The notes under the pieces: generated by a model | Seen by the model: the letters and a program-made list of their open reading frames with translations, nothing else | Told to the model about the DNA's origin: nothing | Databases searched by the model: none | Part shown: one piece after another, positions 59,970 through 64,000 of the stretch | How the letters are laid out: each line of letters starts with the position of its first letter | Numbering within the stretch: the stretch's first letter is position 1 | Origin: Porphyrobacter sp. | Lineage (GTDB): Bacteria; Pseudomonadota; Alphaproteobacteria; Sphingomonadales; Sphingomonadaceae | NCBI GenBank assembly: GCA_017744315.1 | Contig: JAGIBN010000004.1 | Location: forward strand, 1 to 64,000 | Direction of reading: 5' to 3' | DNA length: 64,000 nt | Position numbers and translations under genes: made by a program

Positions 59970-60303
59970 GCACAGCTCAACACCCGCTGGCGAGTGCGGG
60001 CCTAACGCCGGGAGAGAAACAAGCGGACGGGCGAGGCCGGCGCTGCCTGGGCGTCACAGGGTTGCCTTGAGCGAGCATGGATATGCGAACGGCGGCGAGG
60101 GCTGCGTCTAAACTCGCTACTCGGCCCTGTCGGACAGGAGGCGCTGGCGGTTAGGGCTCGCAAGTCCCGCCAGCGGTTGTCATCCTGCCTATCCTACGGT
60201 GACACCCTCTGACGATGTCGAGAGAGCGCCGGCCATCAGTGCGGGAGTGAGAGCAAAGCGCTTACGCCCCCGCACCCGTCGCTGTGTCAGGTGTCAACTG
60301 ACG
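59970..60303 (-). ncRNA. Candidate structured non-coding RNA, unassigned family
   Basis: About 330 bases with no plausible protein gene but several exact complementary stems: TGACACC 60200-60206 with GGTGTCA 60290-60296; GTGCGGG 60239-60245 with CCCGCAC 60269-60275; CGCTGGCGG 60142-60150 with CCGCCAGCG 60167-60175; ACAGGG 60056-60061 with CCCTGT 60125-60130, enclosing AGCGAG/CTCGCT. A strong minus-strand promoter at 60307-60335 would start it near 60303. No tmRNA, SRP, RNase P or riboswitch core was recognised. The 3' end is a guess. Confidence 0.45.
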
Positions 60304-60306
60304 GCG

Positions 60307-60335
60307 GGGCATATAACCCATATGGTTCGTAATGT
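60307..60335 (-). promoter_or_regulatory. Strong sigma70-type promoter, minus strand
   Basis: On the minus strand TTGACA (60330-60335) and TATATG (60307-60312) are separated by 17 bases, an almost perfect vegetative promoter. It points away from the PQQ dehydrogenase gene into the structured region 60303-59970, so it does not serve any annotated CDS. Confidence 0.65.
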
Positions 60336-60354
60336 CAAGACAAATCACCAATAA

Positions 60355-60384
60355 GCGGAGCTTCGTCGGCAAACGAAACCCCGC
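60355..60384. terminator. Terminator of the PQQ dehydrogenase operon
   Basis: 12-bp stem GCGGAGCTTCGT / ACGAAACCCCGC (two wobbles on one strand) with a 6-base loop, 18 bases after the stop of the leftward dehydrogenase and followed on that strand by TTATT. Confidence 0.75.
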
Positions 60385-60402
60385 CTTTGGTACTTCTGAA
60401 TC

Positions 60403-62334
60403 CTACCGCGCCGGCAGCGCGAAAGTCACGTAACGGCTCGGCCCCGGATCGGGCTGCCCCTTGTGCGAGAACAGGCCATCGCCGCCGACCGGGATGGTGA
60501 TGTATTCCCGCCCACCGATCTCATAGATCGCCGGCACGCCCTCAGTCGCCGCATCGAGCTTGTGCTCCCACAGCACCTTGCCGGTCGCGGCGTCGCGTGC
60601 GCGGAACGTGCGGTCGCCCGAAGTGCCGACGAACAGCAGTCCGCTGGCCGTCGCCACCGGACCGCCACGCGGGGCCTGGCTGCCGGTGCCGGTGATGCCC
60701 TGCTGCTGGAGCAACATGCTCTCCCCGTTGGGGATGTGGTAGAGCATCTCGCCGGTGTTCATGTCGTAGGCCGTCAGGAACGAGAACGGCGGCTTGATCG
60801 CGACCATGCCGTTCGACTGCATCAGGAAGTTGTACGGCGTGTTGAACGGCGTCACTCCCGGAGTGTAGCCCGGCATGGTCTTCGGATCGGTCTTGGTGTC
60901 GGGGATCAGGGTGTTGAGCACCGGGATCTCGCGGCTGACCACGAACAGCCGCTGTCGCGCCGGATCGATCGCGACGTTGCCCCAGCTGGTCCCGCCGTTG
61001 TGACCCGGGATCGAGATCGAGCCCTGCACGCTCGGCGGCGTGAACAGGCCCTCGTTGCGCGCGGTGCGCAGCATCTCGCGCAGCTTGGCCTGGTCCTCGG
61101 CCGGGATGTACGGGTTGATGTCCGCCTCGGTGAACGACTGGCGCGAGAACGGCTTGGGCCAGGTCGGGAACGGTTGCGTCGGCGAGGAGTGCTCGCCGGG
61201 CGCGTCGGACTGCGGCACGGCGCGTTCCTCGATCGGCCAGATCGGCTCGCCGGTGCGGCGGTCGAAGGCGAATACAAAGCCGTGCTTGGCGACGACGATG
61301 ACCGCCGGGATCTTCTTGCCGTCCTTGGTGATGGTCATCAGCTTCGGCGCGTTCGGAAGGTCGAAGTCCCACAGATCGTGGTGGACCGTCTGGAAGTGCC
61401 ACAGCCGCTTGCCGGTCCGCGCGTCGAGCGCGAGGATCGAGTTGCCGTAGAGGTTATCGCCCGGCCGGTTGCCACCGTAGAAGTCCGAACGCGCGGTGCC
61501 GGTCGGGATGTAGGCCACGCCGGCTTCGGTATCGACCGTGAACTCAGACCAGTTGTGGACCCCGCCGAACTTCTCGCGGTCCTGCGCCGGCCAGGTGTCC
61601 GATCCGAACTCGCCCACGCGCGGCACGACGTGGAACACCCACTTCAGCGCGCCGGTGCGGATGTCGTAGGCCTGGATATCCGCCGGGTGCGAGGCATAGC
61701 CCCCGCCCGCCGGCAGCGAGATGATGATCGTGTCCTCGAAGATGCGGCCCGGATTGTTGGTCATCAGTGGCCGCGGGGTTTCCGCGTGACCTTCCGGCAG
61801 CGCATCGCGCAAGTCGACACTGAAGCCGGGGATGTACTTGCCGGTCCGCGCATCGATCGCGCGCAGCAGGCCGTCGTTGAGGAACACCAGGCGGCGGTCG
61901 GTGCCGTCCTTGCTCTGCCAGAAGTTGATGCCGCGCGTGCTGATGCGGCCGGTGGTTTCGCTCTTCCACCGCTGCTGCCCGGTCGCCGGGTCGAGCGCGG
62001 CGATCTGGCCGTCGCCGGTCTGCACGTACATCGTGCCGTCGACCACGATCGGGTTGAACTGCGGCGCGGCGCCTTCGCCGGTCGGGAATTCCCACGCGAC
62101 CTGCAGCTGCCCGACGTTGGCCGGGGTTATCTGGTCGAGCGCGGTGTACTGCGAGCTATCGGGCCCACCGAGGTACTGGTCCCAGCCGACGTAATCGAAC
62201 GTCTCGTTGGCAAGCGCCGCCTGGCTGGCCGATCCGGCACCGGGCGTCTGGGCACAGGCAGCTAGCGAAAGGGCGAAAGCGGAGACGGCAAGCAGGTGGG
62301 CGCGACGACGCGCGCGGCCGAAGGTGTTGAGCAT
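60403..62334 (-). CDS. PQQ-dependent dehydrogenase, lipoprotein (membrane glucose-dehydrogenase-like)
   Basis: 643-residue quinoprotein. A lipobox SLAAC (Cys27) suggests a membrane-anchored periplasmic enzyme. The eight-bladed propeller is marked by repeated tryptophan docking motifs: GQQRWKSET, GALKWVFHVV, GKRLWHFQTVHHDLWDFDLP, GEPIWPIE, GKVLWEHKLD. The VHHDLWDFD motif is typical of glucose-type PQQ dehydrogenases; the alcohol-type haem domain is absent. Substrate unknown. It lies 49 bases after the dioxygenase large subunit in one operon and has AGGGAG before ATG 62334. Confidence 0.88.
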   Translation of the reverse strand: MLNTFGRARRRAHLLAVSAFALSLAACAQTPGAGSASQAALANETFDYVGWDQYLGGPDSSQYTALDQITPANVGQLQVAWEFPTGEGAAPQFNPIVVDGTMYVQTGDGQIAALDPATGQQRWKSETTGRISTRGINFWQSKDGTDRRLVFLNDGLLRAIDARTGKYIPGFSVDLRDALPEGHAETPRPLMTNNPGRIFEDTIIISLPAGGGYASHPADIQAYDIRTGALKWVFHVVPRVGEFGSDTWPAQDREKFGGVHNWSEFTVDTEAGVAYIPTGTARSDFYGGNRPGDNLYGNSILALDARTGKRLWHFQTVHHDLWDFDLPNAPKLMTITKDGKKIPAVIVVAKHGFVFAFDRRTGEPIWPIEERAVPQSDAPGEHSSPTQPFPTWPKPFSRQSFTEADINPYIPAEDQAKLREMLRTARNEGLFTPPSVQGSISIPGHNGGTSWGNVAIDPARQRLFVVSREIPVLNTLIPDTKTDPKTMPGYTPGVTPFNTPYNFLMQSNGMVAIKPPFSFLTAYDMNTGEMLYHIPNGESMLLQQQGITGTGSQAPRGGPVATASGLLFVGTSGDRTFRARDAATGKVLWEHKLDAATEGVPAIYEIGGREYITIPVGGDGLFSHKGQPDPGPSRYVTFALPAR

Positions 62335-62383
62335 GGAACTCCCTGATTTCTTTCTATTTTGATTATTGGGGCAGTGGTTGGAT

Positions 62384-63373
62384 TCAGCCGAAATCGACCG
62401 GGTAAGGCTTCAATTCGCCGGAGGCATAGCGCAATTCGAGCCCCGGTGTCCCGTTCTCCATCACCATCAGCATCGATCGCTTGGGGGAAAAGCCCTGGTG
62501 GCGAATGTCGGCCGGCATCGCGCAGACGTCGCCCGCCTTCATCACGATCCGACCGCGCGGTGCGCCGCTGTCCTTGTCAGCGATCTGCCAGTGGATTTCG
62601 TCGGTCAACTGGAAGAACCACTCGTTGCGGTCATTGCCGTGGATCACCGGCAGCATGTGTTCTTCACTGGTGACGCAGCAGATGCTGGCGCCAGTGATGG
62701 CGGTGAACGAGGGGTTCCAGGTCACGTCAGCCCGCGCGATGTGGTCGAACAGGTTGATCGCGTGGAGCTGGCCTTCGAAGCCGGGCTCGCATTCGATGTC
62801 GGGGTTGTCGAACTCCAGGTCGGCGAAGGCGCGGTTGATCGGGTGGCCGGTGGCGTCCGAACGGACCGGAGCGTCGCCCTCAAGCCCTAGCATGCGCGTG
62901 GCGGGCCGGAACCCGCGCACCAGCGGGTCGGTGCGCTCGGTGGTCTTGGAACCGAGCGGCGAGCCGGTTTCGAGCGGCGCGCTCAGCGGGTCGTAGCCCT
63001 CGTTGATCCAGTTGCGGCTGATCGTCTCGAAGGCGTCCTTCACCACTTCGGCGGGGAAGGTCTCCAGGTGGTCGATGCCCTGGTCCTTGCACCCCTGGTC
63101 ATAGGCGCCGGCGAAGATGTCGACCGTGCCGTAGTGGTTGGTGGTGCCGAAGATGTCGTCGAAGAATATCCAGCCGTAGAAGAAGCCCCAGCCGATGTCC
63201 CGCACCATGGCGCGCAGGAAGCGGTCGATCTCTATGATGTGGCTGCCCTTGGGCCATTCGATGTGGGCGAAATACTCGTCGCGGCGGAAGGTGAACTGGC
63301 CGAGGCGGAAGCTGTCGTAGCCGGTGTCTGGATCGGTGCCGATGGCGACGACTTGGGAAGATTGCACGTCCAT
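62384..63373 (-). CDS. Hydroquinone 1,2-dioxygenase large subunit (HapD/PnpD-like)
   Basis: 329-residue cupin-fold, non-haem iron dioxygenase subunit. The iron-site pattern H-x-N-x3-E is seen at His245-Asn247-Glu251 (VIHGNDRNEW), with a second His292 47 residues on (ADIRHQGF). From memory this is the spacing of the ligand set in PnpCD-type hydroquinone dioxygenases, which open hydroquinone to 4-hydroxymuconic semialdehyde. It has no signal peptide. It lies 12 bases after the small-subunit gene, as expected for the alpha2beta2 enzyme. A para-substituted diphenol other than hydroquinone is possible. Confidence 0.78.
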   Translation of the reverse strand: MDVQSSQVVAIGTDPDTGYDSFRLGQFTFRRDEYFAHIEWPKGSHIIEIDRFLRAMVRDIGWGFFYGWIFFDDIFGTTNHYGTVDIFAGAYDQGCKDQGIDHLETFPAEVVKDAFETISRNWINEGYDPLSAPLETGSPLGSKTTERTDPLVRGFRPATRMLGLEGDAPVRSDATGHPINRAFADLEFDNPDIECEPGFEGQLHAINLFDHIARADVTWNPSFTAITGASICCVTSEEHMLPVIHGNDRNEWFFQLTDEIHWQIADKDSGAPRGRIVMKAGDVCAMPADIRHQGFSPKRSMLMVMENGTPGLELRYASGELKPYPVDFG

Positions 63374-63385
63374 CGTTTCTCTCCC

Positions 63386-63877
63386 TCAGCTCAAGGTGCA
63401 GATTTCGGACCAGCGCTTGGTCGTGACCGGTCCGTCCATCGTCTGGACGATCACGACCCCGGGCTTGGCCGAGGTCAGCTGATAGGCCGCTCCTTTCGGC
63501 AAAAGCACCTGATGCCCGCGCCGTGCCGTTACCCGGCCCATCGTCGGGCCATTGGGCTTGGCGCCAAGCTGCGCCGCCCCGCCCCCGTGGCTCGGGACCT
63601 GGGCATCGGCCAGCTTGACGAAGTTGAAGGTCACTTCCCCGTCCATGACGATGGCGAACTCGTCATGCGGGGCGGCGTACCAGGGAGACTCGCCATCGAC
63701 CCGCATGACCTCGGCCACGTACTCGAGGTTCTGCGCCACCGCGGTGCGTTCGAACGGGGGACTGTGGCTCGCGACCTCGAACACGTTCGAGAACGCGTAT
63801 TTCCTAAGGTCGTCCTTTAGTTCGATCACACCTTTCTCGAAGGTGTTCAGCGAACTGACGTGCGTCTTGTAAGCCAC
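63386..63877 (-). CDS. Hydroquinone 1,2-dioxygenase small subunit (HapC/PnpC-like)
   Basis: 163-residue cupin-like protein (WYAAPHDEFAIVMDGEVTFNF, RRGHQVLLPKGAAYQL) with the size of the non-catalytic small subunit of two-component hydroquinone dioxygenases. The start is GTG 63877 with GGGAGG 8 bases upstream. First gene of the operon with the large subunit and the PQQ dehydrogenase. Identity rests on the pairing and size more than on catalytic residues. Confidence 0.75.
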   Translation of the reverse strand: MAYKTHVSSLNTFEKGVIELKDDLRKYAFSNVFEVASHSPPFERTAVAQNLEYVAEVMRVDGESPWYAAPHDEFAIVMDGEVTFNFVKLADAQVPSHGGGAAQLGAKPNGPTMGRVTARRGHQVLLPKGAAYQLTSAKPGVVIVQTMDGPVTTKRWSEICTLS

Positions 63878-63896
63878 GACGCTATCCTCCCACGAC

Positions 63897-63950
63897 TGTT
63901 ATGTTCTTGGGTCGTATCGAGGATGATAACACTGTCCGCATCGACGGCAA
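63897..63950 (-). promoter_or_regulatory. Promoter and operator candidate of the dioxygenase operon
   Basis: On the minus strand TTGCCG (63945-63950) and TATCAT (63923-63928) are 16 bases apart, a plausible promoter. An exact inverted repeat, TGTTAT (63897-63902) with ATAACA (63926-63931), overlaps the -10 and start region and could be a repressor site. The rest of the window end (63951-64000) shows no gene. Confidence 0.4.
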
Positions 63951-64000
63951 CCGCTCGATTGGGTTACCAAATCGCCGGTCAGGGCATCCTGTCGGGTCGT

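Noticed and set aside
59660..59970. CRISPR array
   Set aside because: The repeats are palindromic pairs in opposite orientation, not direct repeats with equal spacers.
59990..60350. tmRNA (permuted two-piece ssrA)
   Set aside because: I searched both strands for a T-loop (GTTCRA-type), CCA end and an ANDN-type tag and found none.

Overview
The window is about 64 kb of high-GC DNA with the gene content of a sphingomonad alphaproteobacterium (Sphingomonadales; genus not resolved). Pointers are four TonB-dependent receptors, an UrcA-family protein, ChpT phosphotransferase, RpoH, BioY, a TorF-family porin, DUF6152 and DUF6644 proteins, and an alphaproteobacterial-type RNase P RNA. No phage, integrase, transposase, CRISPR, rRNA or tRNA was seen.

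Layout. 1-1775 is a receptor cut by the left edge. 2283-2627 is urcA-like. 2691-13945 is an exported amine-oxidation island: a receptor, a RidA with signal peptide, a cytochrome c and a Tat-type flavin amine oxidase in one run, a second exported RidA diverging from it, then a LuxR-type regulator and hybrid kinase pair, a small HTH-like protein and another receptor. 14163-24434 is mostly housekeeping: DUF4242, rpoH, rluD-type synthase, JAMM protease, chpT, amidase, rnpB, phosphatase, TorF porin, SIMPL protein, glyoxalase, der, DUF1284 and bioY. 24600-33109 is a signalling block: a REC-kinase-REC protein translationally coupled to a roughly 1.8-kilo-residue poly-HAMP kinase, diverging from a single-domain receiver coupled to a Crp/Fnr regulator.

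33228-40859 runs rightward: two DUF6644 membrane proteins, a fused rhodanese/SMP-30 protein, a receptor, DUF6152 and two paralogous secreted proteins, ending at a strong terminator (40936-40970). 40991-43529 is a coupled cysB-like, sorA, sorB operon for sulfite oxidation. 43759-49075 is a run of porin, exported glutaminase, amidohydrolase and second porin. 49320-55126 is a complete RND efflux operon. 55337-59652 holds DUF4403, an aldehyde dehydrogenase and a second DUF6152 module. 60403-63877 is a two-subunit hydroquinone-type dioxygenase followed by a PQQ dehydrogenase.

The least explained DNA is the 750-base convergent gap 59653-60402. It holds two palindromic elements of about 140 bp in opposite orientation, then about 330 bases with several exact complementary stems behind a very good minus-strand sigma70 promoter, which is a candidate non-coding RNA gene. 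The exported RidA/amine oxidase/cytochrome island and the repeated DUF6152 modules are the best candidates for undescribed protein systems. All functions are from reading the sequence; no search was run.
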